This document shows positions 17,484 to 27,001 of a stretch of 64,000 bases of DNA, one piece after another. The notes below the pieces were generated by a model. It had not been told where the DNA came from and made no database searches. It saw only the letters and a list, made by a program, of their open reading frames with translations. Both the position numbers and the translations under genes were made by a program. Each line of letters starts with the position of its first letter. The stretch's first letter is position 1. The stretch comes from Erysipelotrichaceae bacterium (GTDB taxonomy: Bacteria > Bacillota_I > Bacilli_A > Erysipelotrichales > Erysipelotrichaceae), in assembly GCA_009773735.1 (NCBI GenBank), contig WSYG01000001.1:41897-105896 (forward strand). The letters run 5' to 3'.

Positions 17484-19421
17484 ATGGGTAAAACACTCAC
17501 AGCGAAAATACTAGAAAGTCATCTGCTTCAGGGTACTTTTGAAGTTGGCTCTGAGATTGCAGTCAAGATCAATCAAACATTAACTCAAGACTCAACAGGA
17601 ACCATGTGTTACCTACAGCTTCTTGCCTTAGATCCTGATCGTTGTCATACTGATTTATCAGTTGCCTATATCGATCATAATATGCTTCAAACGGGGTTTG
17701 AAAATATGGATGATCATGTCTTTATTCAATCGGTTGCCCAACATTATGGGATCATTTTTTCTAAAGCTGGAGGAGGCATTTGTCACCAAGTTCATTTAGA
17801 GCGCTTTTCTAAGCCCAATTCGATCTTAATTGGATCTGACAGTCATACCCCGACATGTGGTGGTGTTGGATCTATAGCGATCGGTGCTGGAGGTTTAGAT
17901 GTGGCCATTGGGATGGCTAAAGGATTTTACTTTATGAAAGTCCCCAAAGTATTCAATGTTATTCTTACAGGCAAACCAAAATCTTATCTCAATGGGAAAG
18001 ATATCATATTAAGTGTCCTTCAAGCCATATCCGTTAAAGGTGGCGTTGGTTACATCATGGAATATAGTGGCGATGGCTTACAATATCTAAGCGTTACAGA
18101 TCGAGCAACGATTTGTAATATGGGGGCAGAACTTGGGGCAACGACTTCCATCTTCCCTTCTGATGAGATTACAAAGACTTATTTTACTCAGCATCAACGA
18201 CCAGAAGATTTTGTTGCGATGAGTGCTGATGCTGATGCAGTTTATGATGAAACTTTAGTCTTGAATCTATCAGAAATCGTACCTTTGGCAGCCAAACCAC
18301 ATTCACCAGACAATGTTGTCAAAGTTAGCGAATTGGTTGGCATCAAAGTTGATCAAGTGGCGATTGGTTCATGTACAAACTCTTCCTATGCCGACATGAT
18401 GAAAGTCGCAAAAATCCTAAAAGGTAAACAAGTTCACCCTAATGTATCCTTGGTCATTAGTCCTGGTTCTGCCAACATTCTTCGGCTATTGGCTGAAAAT
18501 GGCGCCTTATCTGACATGATCAGTGCTGGTGCTCGTATCTTGGAATCAGGATGCGGGCCTTGTATTGGGATGGGTCAAGCACCCAAATCAGAAGGAGTCT
18601 CCTTAAGAACGTTTAATCGTAATTTTATGGGACGAAGTGGTACACAAAATGCCCAAGTGTATTTGGTATCGCCTGAAACAGCAGCTTACTCCGCCATCGA
18701 TGGAGCCATCAGTGATCCACTTACACATCAAGATGATTTAACGATCATCCAACCGGCAACTTATGGTCGTGTCGATCGTTACTTTATTTATCCGCCTGAG
18801 ATTCGTAAAGCCAATCCCATATTGATGGGACCCAACATTAAACCATTTCCACTTTCTGAAATCATGAGCGATGATTTGACTTTACCTGTGCTCATAAAAC
18901 TCAAAAGCAACATCACAACGGATGACATCGTGCCTTCGCATGCGAAACTCTTGCCTTATCGATCCAATGTCCCATACTTATCGGATTATTGCTTAACTGT
19001 TTTTGATCCTACGGTGCCAAAAAGAGCCAGAGCACTAAACGGTTCGATCATTGTCGCACAAGAAAACTATGGACAAGGTTCAAGTCGTGAGCATGCTGCA
19101 TTGGTTCCTTTATACTTAGGGATCAAAGCTGTCATTGCCGTAAGTTTTGCTCGGATTCATCGATCGAATTTGATCAATGTGGGGCTTTTTCCATTTACAT
19201 TTGAAAATCCAGAAGATCTGAATTTAATCTTACCTACAGATTCCATAAAACTAGTCAATGTTGTAGAGCAAGTTCAAAGTGGAAATCGAATTGAAGCAAC
19301 AATCTTGCCTTCTCAAAAGAAAATCTATCTTAAACTAGATTTAAGTGATCGCGAAAGTGAAGTCTTGCTTAAAGGTGGTTGGCTCAATTACGTCAAAGGA
19401 CTGAAAGTTGGTTTAGTATGA
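17484..19421 (+). CDS. Aconitate hydratase
   Basis: The 645-residue protein interconverts citrate and isocitrate. Cluster ligands are Cys297 (GSCTNSS), Cys357 and Cys360 (SGCGPCIG). GSDSHTPTCGGVG (117-129) and YGQGSSREH in the swivel domain bind substrate. The size matches the shorter, clostridial-type monomeric aconitases rather than the 900-residue AcnA. It is first in an operon with isocitrate dehydrogenase and citrate synthase, giving a citrate-to-2-oxoglutarate branch. Confidence 0.92.
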   Translation: MGKTLTAKILESHLLQGTFEVGSEIAVKINQTLTQDSTGTMCYLQLLALDPDRCHTDLSVAYIDHNMLQTGFENMDDHVFIQSVAQHYGIIFSKAGGGICHQVHLERFSKPNSILIGSDSHTPTCGGVGSIAIGAGGLDVAIGMAKGFYFMKVPKVFNVILTGKPKSYLNGKDIILSVLQAISVKGGVGYIMEYSGDGLQYLSVTDRATICNMGAELGATTSIFPSDEITKTYFTQHQRPEDFVAMSADADAVYDETLVLNLSEIVPLAAKPHSPDNVVKVSELVGIKVDQVAIGSCTNSSYADMMKVAKILKGKQVHPNVSLVISPGSANILRLLAENGALSDMISAGARILESGCGPCIGMGQAPKSEGVSLRTFNRNFMGRSGTQNAQVYLVSPETAAYSAIDGAISDPLTHQDDLTIIQPATYGRVDRYFIYPPEIRKANPILMGPNIKPFPLSEIMSDDLTLPVLIKLKSNITTDDIVPSHAKLLPYRSNVPYLSDYCLTVFDPTVPKRARALNGSIIVAQENYGQGSSREHAALVPLYLGIKAVIAVSFARIHRSNLINVGLFPFTFENPEDLNLILPTDSIKLVNVVEQVQSGNRIEATILPSQKKIYLKLDLSDRESEVLLKGGWLNYVKGLKVGLV

Positions 19422-20419
19422 CAAAAGTAACGTTGATCCCAGGAGATGGGATCGGTAAAGAAATATGTGCAGCCATGATGGTCGTTGTCCAAGCCACAGG
19501 TGTACTCATTGATTGGGAAATCACTTCGGCCGGTATTGAAACATTTGAGAAAACTGGGACTTTGGTTCCTCAAGAAGTTTTTGACTCGATCGAACGGAAC
19601 AAAATCGCGATTAAAGGACCTTTAGAGACTCCTATTGGGAAAGGTCATAGTTCAATCAATGTCATGTTGCGTAAAAAATATGATTTATATGCTTGTATTC
19701 GACCCGTTAAATCGATCGCCAATATTTCACCACGCTTTCCCAATGTCGATCTGGTCATCTTTAGAGAGAATACTGAAGATTTATATATGGGCGTTGAAGA
19801 AATCATCAGTGGTGATGAAGCGCACTCGATAAAGATCATTACCCGCAAAGCATCTGTCAAGATCGCACAAGCTGCATATGAATTTGCCGTCAAAGAAAAT
19901 CGCAAAAAAGTTAGCATCGTAACCAAAGCCAACATTATGAAAGCAACAGATGGTTTATTCCTTGACGCATGTCGATCTGTAGCCGCTTTATACCCACAAA
20001 TCAAGACCGATGAGATCTTGATCGATAACATGTGTATGCAGTTGGTCATCGATCCAACTTCGACCGATATCATTTTGACCCAGAACCTTTATGGTGATAT
20101 CTTGTCCGATCTATGTGCAGGTTTGGTAGGCGGAGTAGGATTTGTACCAGGAGCCAACATTGGAACCGATATCGCATTGTTTGAAGCAGTCCATGGGGTT
20201 GCCAACGACATTGCAGGTCAAGGCATCGCAAATCCAACTGCCATGATCTTAACAGCTGCCATGATGTTAAAACATCTTGGCTATGCTCAAGAAGCCCTCA
20301 ATATTGAAAATGCTGTAGAAACTGTATTTCAAGATCCAGCCAACTATACTCGTGATTTGAAAGGACCACTCGATACTCAAGCCATTACAAAAAAGATCAT
20401 CAGTGCACTTAAACCCTAA
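19418..20419 (+). CDS. NAD-type isocitrate dehydrogenase
   Basis: Start ATG 19418 overlaps the aconitase stop (ATGA) and gives the canonical MTKVTLIPGDGIGKE, 333 residues. The substrate motif SSINVMLRKKYDLYACIRP has Ser and Asn where isocitrate-binding members of the family have them. The active-site run DNMCMQLV and GLVGGVGFVPGANIG are also present. It oxidises isocitrate to 2-oxoglutarate. The family also includes isopropylmalate and homoisocitrate dehydrogenases, but its place between aconitase and citrate synthase settles the call. Confidence 0.9.
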   Translation: MTKVTLIPGDGIGKEICAAMMVVVQATGVLIDWEITSAGIETFEKTGTLVPQEVFDSIERNKIAIKGPLETPIGKGHSSINVMLRKKYDLYACIRPVKSIANISPRFPNVDLVIFRENTEDLYMGVEEIISGDEAHSIKIITRKASVKIAQAAYEFAVKENRKKVSIVTKANIMKATDGLFLDACRSVAALYPQIKTDEILIDNMCMQLVIDPTSTDIILTQNLYGDILSDLCAGLVGGVGFVPGANIGTDIALFEAVHGVANDIAGQGIANPTAMILTAAMMLKHLGYAQEALNIENAVETVFQDPANYTRDLKGPLDTQAITKKIISALKP

Positions 20420-20421
20420 CC

Positions 20422-21774
20422 ATGAAAAAAACAGAAACTCACAAACGATTGGCTGAACTTGCGAAAGTCATCGAGAAAAACAACATCATCCCGCAAGAAA
20501 TCTATGAACAAAACAACGTCAAACGCGGATTAAGAAACGCCAATGGGACGGGTGTTTTGGTTGGGATCACCCATGTGGGAAGTGTCATTGGTTACGAAAA
20601 GATCAATGATCAAAAGATCCCAGTCGAAGGCCAATTGCATTATCGAGGAATCAGTATTTTTGATTTGGTGGATGGTTTTCAAAAAGATCATCGTTTAGGC
20701 TTTGAAGAAACTACCTATCTTTTACTTTTTGGACATTTGCCTAATCCTGTACAACTGAAAGAATTCATCGAAATGCTTGAAGATGCTCGTACTTTACCTC
20801 AGTCCTATAAAGAAGATGTTATTTTTAAAATCCCAGCTGTTAACCTTATGAATAAGCTTCAACGCACTGTGTTGACCCTTTACTCTTATGATGACAATCC
20901 AGATGACATCTCAACAGAAAATGTCTTAAGACAATCCATTGATTTGATTGCTAAATTACCCTTGTTGACTGCTTATTCTTATCAAGCCAAGAAACATTAT
21001 TTCGATCATGAAAGTTTGGTGATCCATACTCCTAAAAAAGGATGTGGTACAGCTGAAAATTTTCTTTATCTGATCAGATCTAACGGTACTTATACCTATG
21101 AAGAAGTAGAGATCCTAGATCTTTTGATGGTCATTCAAGCTGAACATGGTGGAGGTAATAATTCTGCTTTTGCGACCCATGTGGTATCATCTACGGGTAC
21201 AGATACCTATGCTGCCATATCAACTGCCATCGGTTCTTTAAAAGGTCCTAAACACGGTGGTGCAAATGCCATGGTGGATGCTATGATTAAAGACATAAAG
21301 AACCATGTGTCTGATTCAGATGATCTACAGTTAAAAGATTATTTACGAAAGATCCTTAATAAAGAAACCTTTGATCAAAAAGGATTGATCTATGGTTTAG
21401 GTCATGCTGTATATACTTTATCAGACCCTAGAGCCATCTTACTTAAACAAAAAGCGGAAGCTTTAGCGAAACATAAAGGCAGACTGGATGAATTTACTTT
21501 GATAAGTAAGATCGAAAGCATTGGATGTGAATTGATTAACTCAAAAGTAAAAAATGATAATCGAATTGCAGCCAATGTTGATCTGTATGCAGGTTTTGTC
21601 TTAGAAATGTTGGGTATTCCTCAAGAATTATTTACCCCAATATTTGCATTCTCTAGGATTGCGGGATGGTCAGCCCATCGCTTAGAACAAATCCTAGATG
21701 ATAAGATCATGCGCCCTGCTTATGTAACACTTCGCGATAATGCTCAATATATCCCCATGAAGGAGAGAAAATGA
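20422..21774 (+). CDS. Citrate synthase
   Basis: The 450-residue protein is of the longer clostridial citrate synthase type. Active-site stretches are QAEHGGGNNSAF, GPKHGGANAMVD and GLGHAVYTLSDPRA. It condenses oxaloacetate and acetyl-CoA and completes the three-enzyme route to 2-oxoglutarate. It begins two bases after the icd stop without a visible ribosome site, so translation probably depends on coupling. A 2-methylcitrate synthase is an alternative, but no other methylcitrate gene is present. Confidence 0.88.
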   Translation: MKKTETHKRLAELAKVIEKNNIIPQEIYEQNNVKRGLRNANGTGVLVGITHVGSVIGYEKINDQKIPVEGQLHYRGISIFDLVDGFQKDHRLGFEETTYLLLFGHLPNPVQLKEFIEMLEDARTLPQSYKEDVIFKIPAVNLMNKLQRTVLTLYSYDDNPDDISTENVLRQSIDLIAKLPLLTAYSYQAKKHYFDHESLVIHTPKKGCGTAENFLYLIRSNGTYTYEEVEILDLLMVIQAEHGGGNNSAFATHVVSSTGTDTYAAISTAIGSLKGPKHGGANAMVDAMIKDIKNHVSDSDDLQLKDYLRKILNKETFDQKGLIYGLGHAVYTLSDPRAILLKQKAEALAKHKGRLDEFTLISKIESIGCELINSKVKNDNRIAANVDLYAGFVLEMLGIPQELFTPIFAFSRIAGWSAHRLEQILDDKIMRPAYVTLRDNAQYIPMKERK

Positions 21775-22445
21775 TCCGTATCGGTATTCCAGTTCGATTT
21801 ATTGATGGACGTTATGTTGTCAATGCCAATTACATTGAAGCTTTAGTGAAAGCTCATTCAGAACCAGTCATCATCGTTCCACAACATGATCTAGAATCAT
21901 TAATCCCAACTTTAAATGGTGTATTGATTCCCGGCGGTTTTGATGTAGATCCAAAGTTTTATCATGATGCTGATCTTTATTGCGGACCACTTCACCTTGA
22001 AACAGATCAACTGGATCTCGCTTTGATAAAAGCTTCACTTAAGGCAAATCTTGAGATATTTGGCATATGTCGTGGTCAACAAATCATCAATGTTGCATTA
22101 GGCGGTACTCTGATACAAGACATCCCAACTCAAGTTGAAACTCAACTGGATCATAACACCAGTCAAGTTCATGGCACTTTAACCAAAGGACATCTTATCC
22201 AAGTCTACCCTAACTCCAGATTAGCAAGTCTATGTCCTAGTGAAATAGAAGTCAACTCTTATCATCATCAAGCCATTAAAAAACTGGCTGAAGGATTATC
22301 AGTCAGTGCTTTAGCAGAAGATGGCGTTATCGAAGCCATTGAAGGACATAAGATCTTTGCGGTACAATGGCATCCAGAACGTATGATATCTGATCCAATC
22401 TTTCAAGGTTTATTTGATGATTTTATAACAAGATGTTCGTTATAG
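21771..22445 (+). CDS. Class I glutamine amidotransferase-like hydrolase (PuuD family)
   Basis: The 224-residue protein is a gamma-glutamyl-gamma-aminobutyrate hydrolase-type enzyme. The nucleophile is Cys100 in GICRGQQ; the His and Glu are in VQWHPE. LIPGGFDVDP (52-61) forms the substrate pocket. It overlaps the citrate synthase gene by ATGA and so is the fourth gene of that operon, which suggests a role in glutamate or gamma-glutamyl compound turnover. Its last six bases overlap the convergent SGNH gene. Confidence 0.85.
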   Translation: MIRIGIPVRFIDGRYVVNANYIEALVKAHSEPVIIVPQHDLESLIPTLNGVLIPGGFDVDPKFYHDADLYCGPLHLETDQLDLALIKASLKANLEIFGICRGQQIINVALGGTLIQDIPTQVETQLDHNTSQVHGTLTKGHLIQVYPNSRLASLCPSEIEVNSYHHQAIKKLAEGLSVSALAEDGVIEAIEGHKIFAVQWHPERMISDPIFQGLFDDFITRCSL

Positions 22446-23051
22446 ACAACGATCCATCATCGCATGATCAACCATGGGTTTTATCACAGAGACCCATTTT
22501 TCATAACCTTTTGAATTCATGTGTAAGGCATCCTCAAGAAACAGATCCAGTCTAGGCATCCCTGAGTCTAAGAATTCATCTTGAAGATCAATAAACGTAA
22601 ATCCAATTGTTTTAGAGAGATGTTTGATCAAACGATTGGCTTTTAAAACATCTGTGATGACATTGAATCGACAAGGAGCTGGTGTGAGTGAAATATAAAA
22701 GAGCTTGGCTTTTGGACAATGTTTTAATGATAAACGCATGAACTCTTCAACTTTATCACACACATAAGCTGGTGTTGCGCTGTCTTGTTCACCATGAAGA
22801 TCATTGGTTCCAGAAAACAAGACGATCAATGAAGGATCATAAGGCTTTACGAGTCGCTCATACGCATCAATCGCATCCTGAATCTTAGATCCCCCAAATC
22901 CTGCATTCACCACACTATAAGCCTTAAAATCCTCTTTAAGCGTCGTCCAGTATACAATACTGCTTGAACCGATGAATACGAGGTCAACTGAACTGAGTCC
23001 TTTATAAGTCTCTTCAATCTTCTTTATGTCAGCTTCCCAGATCGAGTTCAT
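22440..23051 (-). CDS. SGNH/GDSL-type hydrolase
   Basis: The preferred ATG at 23051 gives 203 residues and has AGGCGG six bases upstream. Block I reads FIGSSSIVYW with Ser30 as likely nucleophile (the usual Asp is Ser), block II NAGFGGS, block III SGTNDL (Asn83) and block V DALHMN. Such enzymes are esterases or deacylases. No signal peptide is seen. It overlaps the PaaK-like gene by 23 bases, so the two are probably co-translated. Confidence 0.82.
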   Translation of the reverse strand: MNSIWEADIKKIEETYKGLSSVDLVFIGSSSIVYWTTLKEDFKAYSVVNAGFGGSKIQDAIDAYERLVKPYDPSLIVLFSGTNDLHGEQDSATPAYVCDKVEEFMRLSLKHCPKAKLFYISLTPAPCRFNVITDVLKANRLIKHLSKTIGFTFIDLQDEFLDSGMPRLDLFLEDALHMNSKGYEKWVSVIKPMVDHAMMDRCL

Positions 23052-24375
23052 GATGATCCGCCTTTCTAACTTCAAAACGTTTGTATTTAGAATTATCTTG
23101 TGGAATCGTAATCTGAGTCACAAAGATCTTAAGTTGGGGTTGAATATCAAAGGCACTAAATTCTTTAACCAATCGATCATATAAGCCTTCTACAAAAGAT
23201 TCTGAAGGCATTCCACTTAAACAATCGATCATTAATCCCATCCCATTGGCTTCACTTTGAATGACTTTGAATTCCCGGATATCGTTACTGTATGTAATGA
23301 TCCAACGACTGATCAAATCCGGGAAAACATGCTGAAGACGATGATCATTGGTCATAAACATCATAACATCATCTTGCCTACCAATGATGTGATCTAAAAC
23401 ACGATAATGCGAACCACATGGACAAGAATCCTTTAATACGACCCAATCATTCATACGATATCTAAACAGCGGTTGAATGGTGTTGACAAGATTGGTCACA
23501 ACAAGTTGTCCAGGAACACCGCTTTGATCTACCACCTGTCCCTTTTCATCCATCATTTCTACAAACACCAAATCTTCATTGATGTGTAAATTCCCTTCTT
23601 TACATGCTGAAGCGATTTGTCCTTCTGATGCTTGATAGATTTCAATGACCTGACAATGAAAAAATGTCTTAAATTTTTCTTTTTCTTCTTTGGTCAATAC
23701 TTCCGCATAACATACGATACAACTAAAAGTACTCTTTATTTCTTCGCGATGCGATATTAATAGTCTTACAAAACTAGGTGGAGCCATCAGTATGTTTATT
23801 TTTTGACGGTTGATTTCACGGATGACGTGATCGATGGGAGTCATCGTACTGACATAATTCAACTTGATCAAAGGACTATTGATATCCGCAAAGCCTTGTG
23901 AAAAGACCCTAAGACAAAACATGATCTTAAAAGGCAAATACTTCAGGGATAAACCACTGCGTGCTAAAAACACAAAAGGCAATTTCTTTGTCAGCGCTTT
24001 GTCGGTCAAATAGAGACCTTTATTACCACTGGTCCCACTGGATAAGCCCACCACATAACGATCCTTATAGTAGCCTGTATAGTCTTTACGGGTTTCTTTA
24101 TCACAGGCAAAAGCTTCGACCTCAGTTCTTTTTAAACCAACCGTATTGATCTCATCGAAATGATTCATTAAGATATTCTTATCCATGATGGGTAATCTAA
24201 AGAAATCACCCCAACTGAGTAATCCTTTCCCATCATTTAAAGCTTCATAATAAGGTGCTTTGGCTTGAGCTAAAGCGAAATTTCTTTGGATGGTTTTGAA
24301 TTGATAGGCTTGAATCTGTCTTCTAGAATAAAACCTAAATCCGATCTTCAGCCTAACATAATCGAATATGCCCAT
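23029..24375 (-). CDS. PaaK-like adenylate-forming enzyme
   Basis: The 448-residue protein belongs to the phenylacetate-CoA ligase/CapK family of AMP-forming enzymes. The ATP-binding loop is SSGTSGNKG (112-120), and YRMNDWV plus GRQDDV are later nucleotide and hinge motifs. A SCPCGSHYR stretch resembles the Cys region of PaaK-family proteins. The acid it activates is not evident. It sits one base after a membrane acyltransferase-like gene and overlaps an SGNH hydrolase gene. Members in polysaccharide loci act in the cell envelope; a similar role here is inference. Confidence 0.8.
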   Translation of the reverse strand: MGIFDYVRLKIGFRFYSRRQIQAYQFKTIQRNFALAQAKAPYYEALNDGKGLLSWGDFFRLPIMDKNILMNHFDEINTVGLKRTEVEAFACDKETRKDYTGYYKDRYVVGLSSGTSGNKGLYLTDKALTKKLPFVFLARSGLSLKYLPFKIMFCLRVFSQGFADINSPLIKLNYVSTMTPIDHVIREINRQKINILMAPPSFVRLLISHREEIKSTFSCIVCYAEVLTKEEKEKFKTFFHCQVIEIYQASEGQIASACKEGNLHINEDLVFVEMMDEKGQVVDQSGVPGQLVVTNLVNTIQPLFRYRMNDWVVLKDSCPCGSHYRVLDHIIGRQDDVMMFMTNDHRLQHVFPDLISRWIITYSNDIREFKVIQSEANGMGLMIDCLSGMPSESFVEGLYDRLVKEFSAFDIQPQLKIFVTQITIPQDNSKYKRFEVRKADHHELDLGS

Positions 24376-24376
24376 C

Positions 24377-25591
24377 TTATCCTTTAAGTTTCTTCAGTTT
24401 TTCACTGGTGGCTGTGTGATTAAGCGATTTACTCATGAAATATTCGATCCCATATTTATAGTGCTTCTTTTCCCACAAGATCAACACGAAACCCCAGATC
24501 AAGCTTAAGGTCAAACCAAATGCTAAAGCTCCTAAGATGTCCAGTTTGATTTCTAAGCCAAATTGACGCAAAACCATCATGATCAAAGCACTAACAACGC
24601 TTTCGATAAAGAAGACACTTAATCCGCCTTTAGAATAGCGACTAAAAAATCTTGAGATGGGCTTTAGTGATCTCTTCTTCACATCAAACCAATGGATCAT
24701 GACTCCAATCATCAATGCAAACAAACCCAATTGAGCCATCATGATCGCAAACCATACTGGATCGATCGCTCTTTGGAGCATGGTGTCAGGTAAAGTAATA
24801 TAGAAAACTACCCCAATGATCAATAAAACAGCCCCAAAGAATCCAAGTTTACGATTGAAGTAACGATCTTTCTCAATCAACAAGTAAGCCAACCACATCC
24901 CCATCAACGCAAACGAGAAATAAGGCAAGATGGGATTATTTTTATTGACCAACCAATTGAGCGGCAAGATCAAAGACCAATTCATTGTATCTCGGCCTTC
25001 CAGATAGAGATTATAAAGTGGAATTCTTACTAGAGACAACATAAAGAAAACGATGGCTAGAATTAAAACCAACCACGATTTCTTTTTTGATTTTAACCAA
25101 CGGTTCAGTATCAAATACAATAACCCAACCAACAATATATTCATGGCAATCATGACCAATGAATCAATGTATAAGAAACGATCCAGACTAGGCATGATCC
25201 ATTTTCCGGTATTGATCAAATGTACCAAAATACTTTCATCCATGGATCTCTGTGCCATATTGACGATACCAGGACCAGTTATATTGAAATAAAGATATGC
25301 AATCAGCATCATCCAACCAAATGATTTGATGATGTATACAAGAATGACCTGTGTGCTCAATTTATATTCAGTGATTTTTCGTTCATATTGTAGGGTATGG
25401 ACAAGTCCACTGATCATCGCAAACAAGCCAGCAAACATCAGCATCAAGCCAATGATGGTGACCGTTATCGGAGGATTATCAAGATCTAAATCATATAGTC
25501 CACTGAAATGATAAAAAGCCGTATGCATCATAACCAATACGAAAATACCAAAGCCTCTAAGTATATCTAGCCCAAGGTAGTTTTTTCTCAT
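24377..25591 (-). CDS. Multi-span membrane acyltransferase-like protein (YeiB/DUF1624-like)
   Basis: The 404-residue protein has about ten hydrophobic segments. It begins GLDILRGFGIFVLVMMHTAFYH, the Asp-Arg-Gly and His pattern seen in membrane acyltransferases of the heparan N-acetyltransferase/YeiB group. These move acyl groups across or at the membrane onto sugars. It is first in a three-gene unit with an adenylating enzyme and an SGNH hydrolase. Confidence 0.7.
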   Translation of the reverse strand: MRKNYLGLDILRGFGIFVLVMMHTAFYHFSGLYDLDLDNPPITVTIIGLMLMFAGLFAMISGLVHTLQYERKITEYKLSTQVILVYIIKSFGWMMLIAYLYFNITGPGIVNMAQRSMDESILVHLINTGKWIMPSLDRFLYIDSLVMIAMNILLVGLLYLILNRWLKSKKKSWLVLILAIVFFMLSLVRIPLYNLYLEGRDTMNWSLILPLNWLVNKNNPILPYFSFALMGMWLAYLLIEKDRYFNRKLGFFGAVLLIIGVVFYITLPDTMLQRAIDPVWFAIMMAQLGLFALMIGVMIHWFDVKKRSLKPISRFFSRYSKGGLSVFFIESVVSALIMMVLRQFGLEIKLDILGALAFGLTLSLIWGFVLILWEKKHYKYGIEYFMSKSLNHTATSEKLKKLKG

Positions 25592-25654
25592 TATCTTTCC
25601 TCTGTTTTTATCATATCATACCTTTACACTTCATAGCTTCACTCTATAAACAAC

Positions 25655-25685
25655 AAAAAAACAGAAAGCTTAAGCTTCCTGTTTA
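25655..25685 (-). terminator. Terminator of the amino-acid ABC importer operon
   Basis: On the minus strand ACAGGAAGC and GCTTTCTGT pair, with one mismatch, around a short TTAA loop, followed by T6. Confidence 0.8.
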
Positions 25686-26362
25686 AAATAGTTTTCAGCT
25701 ATGGTATCTGCCTTGATGATGCCTTCATCTAGGACGATTACTCTTTGCGACAATGCTTTCGCAAAAGCCATATCATGGGTAATCAAGATCAAGGTCAATC
25801 CCGTTTTATGCAGATCCTTTAAGATGTCGATGACTTTCTGAGTATTTTCAACATCTAATGAAGAGGTTGGCTCATCGATCAGTAAGACAGTTGGCTTTAG
25901 GATCAATGCTCTGGCAATGGCGATGCGCTGTTGTTGCCCCCCTGAACACTTAAACGGATACTTAGTTGCTTGATCTTGTAAACCCAGTGAACTCAAGACA
26001 GCCTCTGCTTCTATCCTACATTCCTTCATCGACTTTTTTGAACGCAAATGTAAAGGCAAGGCAAGGTTATCAAGAACTGTTCGATGCATGAATAAATTGA
26101 ATTCTTGAAATACGACTCCTAATTCTTGGGAGATCGCACTTGTTCTTTTCCCATTAAGATAAGCAGCATTTGATTCTATCTCGTAGGTCCCTTCTGTGAT
26201 CGGCAATAGACCGCTTAAGATCTTCAATAAAGTTGTCTTACCACTGCCTGATAGTCCTAAGATCCCTACTATTTCTCCTTCATTGATGTTAAAGGATACC
26301 TGGTCAAGAACTTTCTTATCTTCATAAGCATAACTTAGATTTTTTACTGTGATGAGACTCAT
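25670..26362 (-). CDS. Polar amino acid ABC transporter, ATPase subunit
   Basis: The 230-residue ATPase energises the importer encoded just upstream. Walker A is GLSGSGKTT (36-44), the signature reads CSGGQQQR (139-146) instead of LSGGQ, Walker B is VLLIDEPTSSLD and the switch His lies in ITHDMAFA. It overlaps the permease gene by ATGA. Family resemblance is to GlnQ/ArtP-type proteins. Confidence 0.92.
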   Translation of the reverse strand: MSLITVKNLSYAYEDKKVLDQVSFNINEGEIVGILGLSGSGKTTLLKILSGLLPITEGTYEIESNAAYLNGKRTSAISQELGVVFQEFNLFMHRTVLDNLALPLHLRSKKSMKECRIEAEAVLSSLGLQDQATKYPFKCSGGQQQRIAIARALILKPTVLLIDEPTSSLDVENTQKVIDILKDLHKTGLTLILITHDMAFAKALSQRVIVLDEGIIKADTIAENYFKQEA

Positions 26363-27000
26363 CGCTGCACCAACAATTTCTTTTCAAATTGCTTTCCGAT
26401 TGAAACAACAACCAAACTAAAAAGTAGATATATGATTCCAGCAATGACCAAGGCATCGACACGCAAATCCTTGGATACGATTTCACGAGCATTTCTTAAC
26501 ATTTCACCTAAGGCAATCGCAGCCAATAAGGACGTATCTTTAACCAACGTAATGGCTTCATTGATCAAAGGCAAAAGTGTATTTCTAAACATCGTCGGTA
26601 AGATGATGTACCAAACCGTTTGTACTTTGCTTAAGCCAAGGACTTCTGCAGCTTGCCATTGACCTTTAGGAATAATGGCTAAACCACTTCTGAAGATTTC
26701 CGCAAAATAAGCCGCGTAATTGATAATAAAGGTTATCGCACCTGCCGCAAATCGATCCATACGCATCGGAAATAAGAGTGGAATTGCATACATGGTGACA
26801 TACAATTGAAGCAGTAACGGTGTTCCACGTATGATCCAAGTAAAGACACTAATGAGTTTTCTAAGTGATTTGAATAGATCCGCAATCAAACCAATCATCA
26901 TCCCTATCGGTAACGCAAAGATCATCGTTAAAGCATACACGCTGACAGAGATGGTAAACCCGTCCAATAGGACGGGCAATATTTCTAACCAGTAAGCCAT
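26359..27000 (-). CDS. Polar amino acid ABC transporter, permease subunit
   Basis: The 213-residue membrane protein has about five spanning segments and the HisM/GlnP signature region EVLGLSKVQTVWYIILP that docks on the ATPase. RGTPLLLQLYV near residue 58 is typical of the family. It lies one base from the binding-protein gene. Confidence 0.92.
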   Translation of the reverse strand: MAYWLEILPVLLDGFTISVSVYALTMIFALPIGMMIGLIADLFKSLRKLISVFTWIIRGTPLLLQLYVTMYAIPLLFPMRMDRFAAGAITFIINYAAYFAEIFRSGLAIIPKGQWQAAEVLGLSKVQTVWYIILPTMFRNTLLPLINEAITLVKDTSLLAAIALGEMLRNAREIVSKDLRVDALVIAGIIYLLFSLVVVSIGKQFEKKLLVQR

Positions 27001-27001
27001 A

